Of a stretch of 15,472 nucleotides of DNA, positions 7,498 to 15,472 are shown one piece after another (positions within the stretch are counted from its first letter, which is position 1; each line of letters opens with the position of its first letter). Origin of the DNA: an uncultured Mesorhizobium sp. (GTDB lineage Bacteria; Pseudomonadota; Alphaproteobacteria; Rhizobiales; Rhizobiaceae); assembly GCA_950071955.1 (NCBI GenBank), contig CATMOC010000021.1:1-15472 (forward strand), in the 5' to 3' direction. Made by a program: the position numbers and the translations under genes. Below the pieces are notes generated by a model. It made no database searches and was not told where the DNA came from. It saw only the letters and a list, made by a program, of their open reading frames with translations.

Positions 7498-7507
7498 TCC
7501 CGATCGC

Positions 7508-7612
7508 TCTAACGGGGTGCCGGTGGTCATTGGACTTTCCGGCTGAGAGGCGAAGGGTTTTCCCTGCCAACCCGCTGAACCTGATCCGGTTTGTACCGGC
7601 GGAGGGATTAGA
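7508..7612 (+). promoter_or_regulatory. TPP riboswitch (THI element)
   Basis: The conserved aptamer is complete. P1 is TCTAA (7508-7512) with TTAGA (7608-7612). After ACGGGGTGCC comes a variable arm closed by GCCGG (7519-7523) and CCGGC (7539-7543), then the pyrimidine-sensing core CTGAGAGG (7543-7550). The other arm has CTGAACCTGATC (7575-7586), hairpin CCGGT-ttgt-ACCGG (7586-7599), and the closing GGCGGAGGGATTAG. It lies 53 nt before thiB in the sense direction. Bound TPP should lower expression of the thiamine importer. No U-tract terminator follows, which points to control at translation initiation. Confidence 0.95.
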
Positions 7613-7624
7613 CGCTCGCAAATG

Positions 7625-7662
7625 GCGCCTCAATTCCTTTCATTCGAAACCAGAGGAGGCGC
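7625..7662 (+). promoter_or_regulatory. Candidate Shine-Dalgarno-sequestering hairpin (riboswitch expression platform)
   Basis: GCGCCTC (7625-7631) is perfectly complementary to GAGGCGC (7656-7662), which covers most of the thiB ribosome binding site AGAGGAGG (7652-7659; 6 nt before the ATG). An alternative helix pairs GGAGGGATT (7601-7609, aptamer 3' edge) with AATTCCTTT (7632-7640) using three G-U pairs; it would be incompatible with the TPP-bound aptamer. The pairings are seen in the sequence; the switching role is inference. Confidence 0.5.
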
Positions 7663-7665
7663 TCG

Positions 7666-8679
7666 ATGCGCACGACCATCCGATTTTTCGCCGCGGCGCT
7701 CGCCGCTTCGGTCTTCTCCCTTCCCGTGTTCGCGCAGGACGGCAGGGACACGCTCACCGTCTACACCTACGAGAGCTTCACCGCCGACTGGGGCCCGGGG
7801 CCGCAGGTCGAGAAGGCCTTCGAGGCCAAATGCGGCTGCGACCTGAAATTCGTCTCGGTCGCCGACGGCGTGGCGCTGCTCAACAGGCTGAAACTAGAAG
7901 GCGACCGGACCGAGGCCGACATCGTGCTCGGCCTCGACACCAACCTCACCGCCGATGCCAAGGCGACCGGGCTGTTCTCTCCGCACGGCGTCGAGGTGCC
8001 GGCAGTCGAGGTGCCCGGCGGCTGGTCGGACGACGTCTTCCTGCCCTTCGACTACGGCTACTTTGCCGTGGTCTACGACACGCAGGCAATCGAGACGCCG
8101 CCGTCCGGCCTGAAGGAACTGGTCGAGGGCGATCCGGAACAGAAGATCGTCATCCAGGATCCGCGCACGTCGACGCCGGGGTTGGGTCTGCTCTTGTGGA
8201 TGAAGGCCGTCTACGGCGACGGATCCGCCGAGGCCTGGGCGAAGCTGAAGGACCGGGTGCTCACCGTGACGCCGGGCTGGAGCGAGGCCTACGGGCTCTT
8301 CACCAGCGGCGAGGCGCCGATGGTGCTGTCCTACACGACCTCGCCGGCCTACCACATGATCGCCGAAGACACGGACCGCTACCAGGCGGCGAAGTTCTCG
8401 GAAGGCCATTACCTCCAGGTCGAGGTGGCTGGGACCACGACCCATGGGGCGGACAATCCGCTGGCGAAGGCGTTCATGGAATTCATGACCGGACCGGGCT
8501 TCCAGGACGCGATCCCGGAAGCGAACTGGATGTATCCGGCCGGCGAGACGTCGAAGCCACTGAACCCGGCCTTCGACACACTGGTGAAGCCGGACGACAC
8601 GCTGATCTTCAGCCCCGAGGAGGTCGCGGAAAATCGCAAGGCCTGGGTCGACGAGTGGCTCTCGGTGATGAGCGACTGA
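7666..8679 (+). CDS. thiB: Thiamine ABC transporter, periplasmic substrate-binding protein
   Basis: 337 residues. A signal peptide covers the first 23 residues (basic MRTTIR, hydrophobic core, cleavage after VFA before QDG). The mature protein begins with [17 protein letters not shown], the recognisable ThiB start (Tyr/Trp residues here line the thiamine pocket in the E. coli protein), followed by the two-lobe family 1 solute-binding fold. Two close cysteines (KCGCDL, 56 and 58) lie near the N-terminus of the mature domain. It captures thiamine, thiamine monophosphate or TPP in the periplasm and delivers it to ThiP. It has a strong ribosome binding site, AGAGGAGG, 6 nt before the ATG, sited within the possible sequestering hairpin downstream of the TPP riboswitch. 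thiP follows after a 21-bp gap. Confidence 0.95.
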   Translation: MRTTIRFFAAALAASVFSLPVFAQDGRDTLTVYTYESFTADWGPGPQVEKAFEAKCGCDLKFVSVADGVALLNRLKLEGDRTEADIVLGLDTNLTADAKATGLFSPHGVEVPAVEVPGGWSDDVFLPFDYGYFAVVYDTQAIETPPSGLKELVEGDPEQKIVIQDPRTSTPGLGLLLWMKAVYGDGSAEAWAKLKDRVLTVTPGWSEAYGLFTSGEAPMVLSYTTSPAYHMIAEDTDRYQAAKFSEGHYLQVEVAGTTTHGADNPLAKAFMEFMTGPGFQDAIPEANWMYPAGETSKPLNPAFDTLVKPDDTLIFSPEEVAENRKAWVDEWLSVMSD

Positions 8680-8700
8680 GGCGGAGGCGGGGAAAGCGCC

Positions 8701-10305
8701 ATGGCACGCGTAGGTGCCGTCCCGCTCGGCATCGCGGCGCTTTCCTTCGTCACGCTGCTTGCGGGCGGCGCCTTCCTCGGACTGCTGATCGAGGGCGCGC
8801 GCGACTGGCAGGGCGCGCTCGCCGCCTTCGACGCCTACCTGTTCCGGGTCGCCCGCTTCACGCTCCTGCAGGCGGTGCTGTCGACGATCGTCTCGGTGGT
8901 GCCGGCGATTGTCGTGGCGCGGGCCTTGTCTCGGCATCCGGCCTTCTTCGGCCGAAGTGCGCTGCTGCGCCTGTTCGCCGTACCGCTTGCGCTACCGGCG
9001 CTGGTCGCGGCGCTCGGCGTGCTGGCGCTCCTTGGACGTGCGGGGTACTTCGCCGATCTGGTCGCCGCGCTCGGAGGCGACCGGTGGCCCGGCATCTACG
9101 GGTTGTCCGGCATTCTCGTCGCCCACGCCTTCTTCAACCTGCCGCTCGCGACGCGGCTCTTCCTGCAGTCGCTCGACGCGGTTCCGGCCGACCAGTGGCG
9201 ACTGGCGGGCCAACTCGGCATGGGGGCCTGGCCGCGTTTCCGCTTCATCGAATGGCCCGCCATCCGTGCGAGCCTGCCGGGGGTTGCGGGGCTGGTCTTC
9301 ATGCTCTGCATCACCTCCTTCACCATCGTGCTGATGCTCGGCGGCGGACCGGCTGCGACCACGCTGGAGGTGGCGATCTACCAGTCGCTGCGCTTCGACT
9401 TCGATCCGGCGCGCGCGCTTGCGCTGACGGTGCTCCAGCTGGCTCTCACCGCCGCGGTGCTGGCAATGCTGTTCCGCCTTGGCGCAGAGATGACGAGCGA
9501 TGCCGCGCTGTCGGTGTCCGCCCGCCGCCATGCCAGACCGGGGAGCGTGGAGACCGTTCTCAACGGGCTGGTCATCGTCCTGGCGCTGGTGCTGGTCGCG
9601 GGACCGATCGCGGCGATCGTCACCGCCGGCCTGCAGGCGGATCTGTCGCGCCTGGCGGGCGAGGCGAGGGTTCATCAGGCGCTCGCGACAAGCCTTGTGC
9701 TCTCGGCGCTGGCGGCGCTGCTGTGCGTGGCGCTCACCACCATGATGGTCGCGGCACGGCAGAGGCTCGCATCGCGGCGCCGGCTTCCCGGCCCATCCTG
9801 GCTCGAACGGGCGCTCGACGGCGGGGCGAGCCTGATCCTCGTCGTGCCGCCGATCGTCATCGGCGCCGGCTGGTTCATCCTCGTGCGCCGGTTCGCGGAC
9901 GTGTTTGCCTTGGCGCCCGTCATGGTCGTGACGGTCAACGCCGCCATGGCCATCCCCTTCGCGGTGCGGGCGATCCGGCCGGCGCACGACGAGGCGGCGG
10001 CACGGCACGACCGGCTCTGTGCGCAGCTTGGCATCGCCGGCTTAGACCGGCTGCGGCTCGTCGACTGGCCCGTGCTCCGGCGGCCGCTCCTGACCGGCTT
10101 CGCCTTCGCCATGGCGCTGTCGCTCGGCGATCTCGGAGTCATTGCCCTGTTCGGCAGCGACGCGGTGCAGACCTTGCCATACCTGCTCATGCAACGGATG
10201 GGCAGCTACCGCACGGCCGACGCCGCCGGTCTCGCCCTCATCCTTGCGATGCTGTGCTTTCTCTTGATGATGGTCGCCGAGGCGGCGGGCGGCAGGCGGC
10301 GATGA
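8701..10305 (+). CDS. thiP: Thiamine ABC transporter, permease
   Basis: 534 residues with about twelve hydrophobic segments, consistent with a fused double permease (two binding-protein-dependent transport domains of six helices each), the known ThiP architecture. Two EAA-type cytoplasmic loops that dock on the ATPase are visible, at about 163-188 ([10 protein letters not shown] then FIEWPAI) and about 434-460 ([20 protein letters not shown]). It forms the inner-membrane channel for thiamine between ThiB and ThiQ. The ATG at 8701 is preceded by a purine-rich GGGGAAA about 5 nt away. Its stop overlaps the thiQ start (ATGA at 10302-10305), so the two are translationally coupled. Confidence 0.95.
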   Translation: MARVGAVPLGIAALSFVTLLAGGAFLGLLIEGARDWQGALAAFDAYLFRVARFTLLQAVLSTIVSVVPAIVVARALSRHPAFFGRSALLRLFAVPLALPALVAALGVLALLGRAGYFADLVAALGGDRWPGIYGLSGILVAHAFFNLPLATRLFLQSLDAVPADQWRLAGQLGMGAWPRFRFIEWPAIRASLPGVAGLVFMLCITSFTIVLMLGGGPAATTLEVAIYQSLRFDFDPARALALTVLQLALTAAVLAMLFRLGAEMTSDAALSVSARRHARPGSVETVLNGLVIVLALVLVAGPIAAIVTAGLQADLSRLAGEARVHQALATSLVLSALAALLCVALTTMMVAARQRLASRRRLPGPSWLERALDGGASLILVVPPIVIGAGWFILVRRFADVFALAPVMVVTVNAAMAIPFAVRAIRPAHDEAAARHDRLCAQLGIAGLDRLRLVDWPVLRRPLLTGFAFAMALSLGDLGVIALFGSDAVQTLPYLLMQRMGSYRTADAAGLALILAMLCFLLMMVAEAAGGRRR

Positions 10306-11051
10306 CGGGGGGAGGAAACGAAGGGTCGGGTGCCGGCGTGGTGCTGGACAAGGTGGCGTTCAGCCACCCGGGTGGCGCGCCGATGCTGTTCGACCTTTCG
10401 GTCGGTGCCGGAGAGATCCTCGCGGTGATGGGGCCGAGCGGTTCGGGGAAGTCGACCCTGCTGTCGCTGATCGCCGGTTTCGAGACGCCGGCTGCGGGGC
10501 GCATCCTGATCGGCGGAGCGGACGTGACGGACCTGCCGCCGGCCCGCCGGCCCGTTTCCATGATCTTCCAGGAGAACAACCTCTTCGCGCATCTGGACGT
10601 CGCGGCGAATGTCGGCCTCGGACGTTCGCCCTCGCTTCGCCTCACACGGGAAGACCGCGAGCACGTGTCGGAATCATTGACGAGCGTTGGCCTCGGGGAC
10701 AAGGCACGGCGGCTGCCGCGCGAACTGTCGGGCGGCGAGCGCCAACGCGTGGCCTTGGCGCGGGTACTGGTGCGCAATCGGCCGGTGCTGCTGCTCGACG
10801 AGGCCTTCGCGTCGCTCGGCCCGGCGCTGCGCGACCAGATGCTCGACCTCCTGAAGGACCTCCAGGCGAGGACGCGCATGACCGTGATCATGGTGACGCA
10901 CGATCCGCAGGACGCGCTGCGCATTTCCGGCAGGACCGCCTTCATCGAGGAGGGGCAGGTGCGCGAGGTCGGTGATACCGCGGCGATTTTCTCGCAGGCG
11001 CGGTCCGATGCGTTGCGGCGTTACCTCGGCGCCGGCTCGCGCGGCCGGTAA
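10302..11051 (+). CDS. thiQ: Thiamine ABC transporter, ATP-binding protein
   Basis: 249 residues, one ABC cassette: Walker [10 protein letters not shown] (44-52), Q-loop Gln90 in [10 protein letters not shown], signature LSGGERQR (142-149), Walker [10 protein letters not shown] (162-170) with catalytic Glu167, and switch histidine His200. The stretch LGPALR after Walker B is typical of ThiQ. The Walker B segment reads DEAFA where most ABC ATPases have DEPFA; the proline is absent but the catalytic residues are intact. The start ATG at 10302 overlaps the thiP stop. The same frame is open for thousands of bases upstream on this strand, but that extension is antisense to uup and thiN and out of frame with thiB and thiP, so it is not coding. 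It powers thiamine uptake on the cytoplasmic face. No clear terminator follows. Confidence 0.95.
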   Translation: MTGGGNEGSGAGVVLDKVAFSHPGGAPMLFDLSVGAGEILAVMGPSGSGKSTLLSLIAGFETPAAGRILIGGADVTDLPPARRPVSMIFQENNLFAHLDVAANVGLGRSPSLRLTREDREHVSESLTSVGLGDKARRLPRELSGGERQRVALARVLVRNRPVLLLDEAFASLGPALRDQMLDLLKDLQARTRMTVIMVTHDPQDALRISGRTAFIEEGQVREVGDTAAIFSQARSDALRRYLGAGSRGR

Positions 11052-11237
11052 CAAAGAATTGCCCGGATCAAGACATATTTCTTCCGTATGACCGTTCCAC
11101 TGAAATAGAAGCTATTTGGTAACCGACGCGGCGGAGAATCAGGGCCGTCGAGCAGCTGATATGCGATATCCAGGCATCACGGCTGCCGTCGCCGCGACCG
11201 GCGGGGTCGGAAAGGAAAAGTCCTGAACGAGGCAACA

Positions 11238-12740
11238 GTGCAGGTCCGGCGGGGTGCGGGCGGGGCGGTTCCATTGCGGAAACTGCCGCGGGCCTTGCTT
11301 GTTGCCCTGGCGGCGGCGTTCGTCTCGTCCTGCACCACGTTGGATCCCGGCATCAGCGAGCAGGCGTTCGTGCCCTCGTCGAACCCGGTCACCGTCGATT
11401 CGGTTACCCGCAACGACCGGATGGTGGAACTGGCGCGCGCCCAGCATCCGCGCATCCTCGCCACCTATGGCGGCGAATATTCGGATCCGAAGCTGGAGCG
11501 GATGGTCGCCAAGGTCGTCGGGAGCCTCACCGTCGCGGCAGGCAATCCCGACCAGACCTACCAGATCACCATCCTGAACTCGCCGAACGTGAACGCCTTC
11601 GCACTGCCGGGCGGGTTCCTCTATGTCACCCGCGGCCTTCTGGCGCTGGCCAACGATTCCGCCGAGCTCGCCGCCGTCATCGCGCACGAGATGGGGCACG
11701 TCACCGCCAACCACGGCGTCCAGCGGCAGCAGAAGGAAGCCGAGGAGCAGCTCGCCTCGCGCGTGGTGAGCGACGTGCTCAGCGAAAGCCAGATAGCGCG
11801 GGCGGCGGTCGTTCGCGGCAAGCTGCGCCTGGCGCAGTTCTCGCGCAACCAGGAACTGGAAGCCGACGCCGTCGGCATCAAGACCATCGGCAACGCCGGT
11901 TACGATCCGTTCTCCGCGGCGCGTTTCCTCCAGTCGATGGCGTCCTACGCGGATTTCAGGAGCGTCAGCGGCGCCACGGATGCCAGCCTCGACTTCCTGG
12001 CGTCGCACCCCAACGCTCCGCAGCGCATCGAACTCGCGCAGCGCCACGCCCGTCAGTTCGGGGCGCCGGGCGTGGGTACTCGGGACCGCGACTCCTTCCT
12101 GGAGGGCGTGGACGGCATGCTGTTCGGCGACACTCCGGAGGAGGGATACGTGCGCGGGCGCGCCTTCCTTCATCCGACGCTCGGCGTGACCTTCACCGTG
12201 CCGGAAGGCTTCGTGATCGACAATTCCGCGAGCGCGGTCACCGCGGCAGGTCCGGGCGCCGTCGCCATCCGTTTCGACGGCGTGGCGCTCGACCGCGGCA
12301 TCACCCTGGAAAACTACCTGCGCAGCGGCTGGGTGGCGGGGCTCGATCCCGCCTCGGTCAGGGCGACGTCGATAAACGGGCAGGATGCGGCAGTGGCTCT
12401 GGCGGGTGCAGACGGTTGGCAGTTCCATATCGCCGTCATCCGGGCTGGCGGCCAGGTCTACCGCCTTCTGACGGCCGCGCCCGCGAAGGACAATACCCTG
12501 CAGCCGGCGGCTCAATCGGTTCTTGCGAGCTTCAAGGTTTTGAGCGAGGCGGAGAAGCGCAGCCTGAAGCCGCTGCGGGTACGCGTCGTTACCGTCAAAC
12601 CGGGAGAAACTCTGGGCATGCTGGCGGCGCGCATGAAGGGCGTCGGACGCGCCTTCGACCTGTTCCGGCTGTTGAATGCACTGCCGCCGGGCGGGACCGT
12701 GTCGACCGGCGACAAAGTGAAGATCATCACCGACGAATAG
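11238..12740 (+). CDS. M48-family zinc metalloprotease, lipoprotein-like, with C-terminal LysM domain
   Basis: 500 residues. The N-terminus has basic residues, a hydrophobic core (LLVALAAAF) and a lipobox-like VSSC with Cys32, so it is probably an envelope lipoprotein. The M48 peptidase domain spans about 60-275: zinc motif HEMGH (His150, Glu151, His154), third ligand Glu206 in NQELEADAVG, and SHPNAPQRI near its end. An uncharacterised middle region (about 300-440) follows, then a LysM-like peptidoglycan-binding domain (about 450-498, VTVKPGETLGMLAARM to DKVKIITDE). It is related to BepA/LoiP-type proteases that degrade or assist outer-membrane proteins; BepA itself has TPR repeats instead of LysM. 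The start is a GTG with GAGG (11229-11232) 5 nt upstream. It stands alone and converges on rpoH, stop to stop 30 bp apart. Substrate is unknown. Confidence 0.9.
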   Translation: MQVRRGAGGAVPLRKLPRALLVALAAAFVSSCTTLDPGISEQAFVPSSNPVTVDSVTRNDRMVELARAQHPRILATYGGEYSDPKLERMVAKVVGSLTVAAGNPDQTYQITILNSPNVNAFALPGGFLYVTRGLLALANDSAELAAVIAHEMGHVTANHGVQRQQKEAEEQLASRVVSDVLSESQIARAAVVRGKLRLAQFSRNQELEADAVGIKTIGNAGYDPFSAARFLQSMASYADFRSVSGATDASLDFLASHPNAPQRIELAQRHARQFGAPGVGTRDRDSFLEGVDGMLFGDTPEEGYVRGRAFLHPTLGVTFTVPEGFVIDNSASAVTAAGPGAVAIRFDGVALDRGITLENYLRSGWVAGLDPASVRATSINGQDAAVALAGADGWQFHIAVIRAGGQVYRLLTAAPAKDNTLQPAAQSVLASFKVLSEAEKRSLKPLRVRVVTVKPGETLGMLAARMKGVGRAFDLFRLLNALPPGGTVSTGDKVKIITDE

Positions 12741-12770
12741 GCGCGGAATATCTCGATCGGTTCTCGGGAA

Positions 12771-13637
<867 letters not shown>

Positions 13638-13769
13638 GGCCCGCTCCTGAACTTGCTACGGCTTGCACCACCCATTACGTTCCGACCGGCATCCCGGATC
13701 AACCACGCCGCCTTGCAGCTGCGCTCCAGATGCGGGCCGAAGCGCGAACACGGCTACGGTTTAGGCTCA

Positions 13770-13794
13770 AACTCCAGGAACCGGGGAACGTTCC
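13770..13794 (-). promoter_or_regulatory. Candidate EcfG/RpoE2-type promoter for rpoH
   Basis: On the minus strand GGAAC (13794-13790), 16 nt, then AGTT (13773-13770), one base from the EcfG consensus GGAAC-N16-CGTT. It is 133 nt before the rpoH ATG. Sinorhizobium rpoH2 is known to depend on RpoE2. The -35 is half of the palindrome GGAACGTTCC (13785-13794), which touches the start of the divergent acyl-CoA dehydrogenase gene. A second GGAAC at 13683-13679 has a worse downstream partner (18 nt, CGTA) and would leave almost no leader. Confidence 0.4.
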
Positions 13795-13795
13795 A

Positions 13796-15418
13796 ATGAT
13801 TTCCATCGATCGCGCCGATCTGTCGTTCCATCTGCACGACGTGATCGGAACCGAGCGGCTGCGATCCATGCCGCGCTACGGCGACTACGACCGCGAGACC
13901 ATCGACGGCATCCTCGACACCGCCGAGCGGATCGCCATGGAGCACTTCCTCCCCCATGCCGCGCTGCTCGATCGCAACGAGCCGAAATTCGTCGATGGAA
14001 AGGTGGAGATGGACCCGGCCGTCGGCGCCGCGCTTGCCGTCTATCGCGAGGCGGGCTTCTTCGGCGCCGGGTTCGACCAGGAATGGGGCGGCGCGCAGAT
14101 GCCGGAATCCGTCAGGGTGGCTACTTCCTTCATGTTTTCCGCTGCCAACGTCTCGACCGCCGGCTACCCGTTCCTCACCATAGGCGCCGCCAATCTCATA
14201 GCCACCTTCGGTTCGGCAGAGCAGAAGGAACGCTTCCTGCGGCCCATGATCGAAGGCCGATTCTTCGGCACGATGTGCTTGTCCGAACCGCAGGCCGGTT
14301 CATCACTCTCCGACATCGCCACGCGCGCCGAACCGGCCGGGGACGGCACGTACCGCCTGTTCGGCAGGAAGATGTGGATATCGGGAGGCGATCAGGAGAT
14401 ATCGGAAAACATCGTCCACCTGGTGCTGGCGAAGATCCCGGGCGGTCCGGCCGGCGTCAAGGGCATATCGCTGTTCATCGTTCCCAAGCACGAGGTGCTG
14501 GATGGGGGAGGAATCGGCGAGCGCAACGGCGTGACGCTCGCCGGCCTGAACCACAAGATGGGTTATCGCGGCACCACCAACACGCTTCTGCATCTGGGCG
14601 AGGACAGGCCCTGCGTGGGCCATCTCCTTGGCGAGCCGCACAAGGGCCTCGCCTACATGTTCCATATGATGAACGAGGCACGCATCGGGGTGGGGCTCGG
14701 CGCGACGGCGCTCGGCGCCGCGGGCTACCAGGCCTCGCTCGCCTATGCCCGGGAGCGCCCGCAGGGGCGTCAGCCGGACGGTAAGGACCCGGCAAGCCCG
14801 CAGGTGCCGATCATCGAGCATGCGGACATCCGCCGCCTGCTCCTGGCGCAGAAGGCAGCCGTGGAAGGCGCGCTGGCGCTCGGGCTCTATTGTGCCGACC
14901 TCGTCGACACGCTGCGCGTCGAGACCGACGATGCCGCTCGCCGCGAAAACGAACTGCTCCTCGATCTCCTGACGCCGGTCGCCAAGTCGTGGCCTTCGGA
15001 GTTCTGCCTCGAAGCCAATAAGCACGCCATCCAGATCCTGGGCGGCTACGGCTACACGCGCGACTTCCCGCTGGAACGCATCTACCGCGACAACCGACTG
15101 AACCCGATCCATGAAGGCACGCACGGCATTCAAGGGCTCGATCTGCTCGGCCGAAAGGTCGGGCAGGCCAACGGGGCCGGCGTCAAGGCGCTGGCGGGCC
15201 GCATCATGGCCGACGTCTCGCAGGCGCATGCGTTCGGAGCGCTCTCAGGCTATGCGGAGGCGCTGGCGAACCATCTCGCGGAGACGGTCGGGACGACGCG
15301 CAAGCTGGCGGTCGCCGCGTCCGAGAATCCCCGGCTGGGACTGGCCAACGCAACGACTTACCTCGACATGTTCGGACACGTCGTCATCGCGTGGATGTGG
15401 AATACCGGTCGGCTATAG
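13796..15418 (+). CDS. Acyl-CoA dehydrogenase of the DmdC/AcdA-like subgroup, C-terminus apparently cut short
   Basis: 540 residues. It begins with the short N-terminal extension seen in this subgroup (DLSFHLHDVI), then the N-terminal helical domain, the FAD-binding beta domain (CLSEPQAGSS, 161-170; WISGGDQEI, 194-202) and the C-terminal helical domain with GGYGYTRDFPLERIYRDNR (416-434) and catalytic base Glu440 in HEGTHGIQ. It oxidises an acyl-CoA thioester to the enoyl-CoA, passing electrons to ETF; the chain or substrate (fatty acyl or methylmercaptopropionyl type) cannot be fixed here. The ATG at 13796 has GGGGAA 7 nt upstream. The family usually runs to about 580-600 residues; here it stops right after HVVIAWMW with NTGRL. 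The reading frame one base back stays open to the window end and reads like the missing tail, suggesting a one-base deletion near 15400 or a sequencing error. Confidence 0.85.
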   Translation: MISIDRADLSFHLHDVIGTERLRSMPRYGDYDRETIDGILDTAERIAMEHFLPHAALLDRNEPKFVDGKVEMDPAVGAALAVYREAGFFGAGFDQEWGGAQMPESVRVATSFMFSAANVSTAGYPFLTIGAANLIATFGSAEQKERFLRPMIEGRFFGTMCLSEPQAGSSLSDIATRAEPAGDGTYRLFGRKMWISGGDQEISENIVHLVLAKIPGGPAGVKGISLFIVPKHEVLDGGGIGERNGVTLAGLNHKMGYRGTTNTLLHLGEDRPCVGHLLGEPHKGLAYMFHMMNEARIGVGLGATALGAAGYQASLAYARERPQGRQPDGKDPASPQVPIIEHADIRRLLLAQKAAVEGALALGLYCADLVDTLRVETDDAARRENELLLDLLTPVAKSWPSEFCLEANKHAIQILGGYGYTRDFPLERIYRDNRLNPIHEGTHGIQGLDLLGRKVGQANGAGVKALAGRIMADVSQAHAFGALSGYAEALANHLAETVGTTRKLAVAASENPRLGLANATTYLDMFGHVVIAWMWNTGRL

Positions 15419-15472
15419 GCTGGATCGGGGCCGGCCTGCGCATTGCTGGACGCCACGGGCGGTTTCAGGGCA

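Noticed and set aside
6282..10301. A very long plus-strand open frame upstream of and fused to thiQ
   Set aside because: It runs antisense to uup and thiN and out of frame with thiB and thiP, and its translation is arginine-rich low complexity; only the part from 10302 is a gene.
11103..11117. AAATAG-aag-CTATTT hairpin as thiQ terminator
   Set aside because: The stem is A/T-rich and short, and no U-tract follows; too weak to call.
11139..12515. Minus-strand open frame of 458 codons opposite the M48 protease gene
   Set aside because: The plus strand encodes an intact zinc protease with all motifs; the antisense frame shows none.

Overview
The window looks like a piece of the core chromosome of an alphaproteobacterium of the order Rhizobiales, most likely Mesorhizobium or a relative in the Phyllobacteriaceae. 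The evidence is the high G+C, an RpoH2-type heat-shock sigma factor, CoA-acylating methylmalonate-semialdehyde dehydrogenase, a TPP-riboswitch-led thiBPQ operon, and palindromic intergenic repeats of the kind rhizobia scatter between genes. This assignment comes from protein and motif recognition only. I see no prophage, transposase, CRISPR array, tRNA or rRNA.

Layout. 1-475 is the 3' part of a GntR/FCD regulator. 485-877 (minus) is a small secreted protein of unknown function. 878-1863 is a gene-free kilobase holding two copies of a composite foldback repeat (1140-1364 and 1510-1740). 1864-2274 is a small hypothetical protein. A three-way-junction structure (2284-2331) separates it from mmsA (2346-3842, minus), which is divergent from a LysR regulator (4001-4882) across a promoter region with dyad symmetries. 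uup (4908-6728) and thiN (6735-7385) form a minus-strand pair. Divergent from thiN is the thiamine uptake operon: TPP riboswitch (7508-7612), thiB, thiP, thiQ (to 11051). Next come a lipoprotein-like M48 metalloprotease with a C-terminal LysM domain (11238-12740), convergent rpoH (12771-13637, minus), and an acyl-CoA dehydrogenase (13796-15418) whose C-terminus looks prematurely terminated.

How the parts work together. The centre is a thiamine salvage unit. ThiB/ThiP/ThiQ import thiamine under TPP feedback, and divergently encoded ThiN converts thiamine directly to TPP. The sequence after the aptamer supports a translational switch: one hairpin can bury the thiB Shine-Dalgarno, and an alternative helix uses the 3' edge of the aptamer. 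mmsA with its LysR neighbour handles propionyl-CoA- or acetyl-CoA-forming degradation of valine or inositol products. The rpoH and M48 genes share a stress and envelope-quality theme but are convergent, not an operon.

I found no convincing new multi-gene system. The most unusual items are the composite repeat with stem-preserving changes between its two copies, the candidate riboswitch expression platform, and the probable frameshift at the end of the acyl-CoA dehydrogenase.
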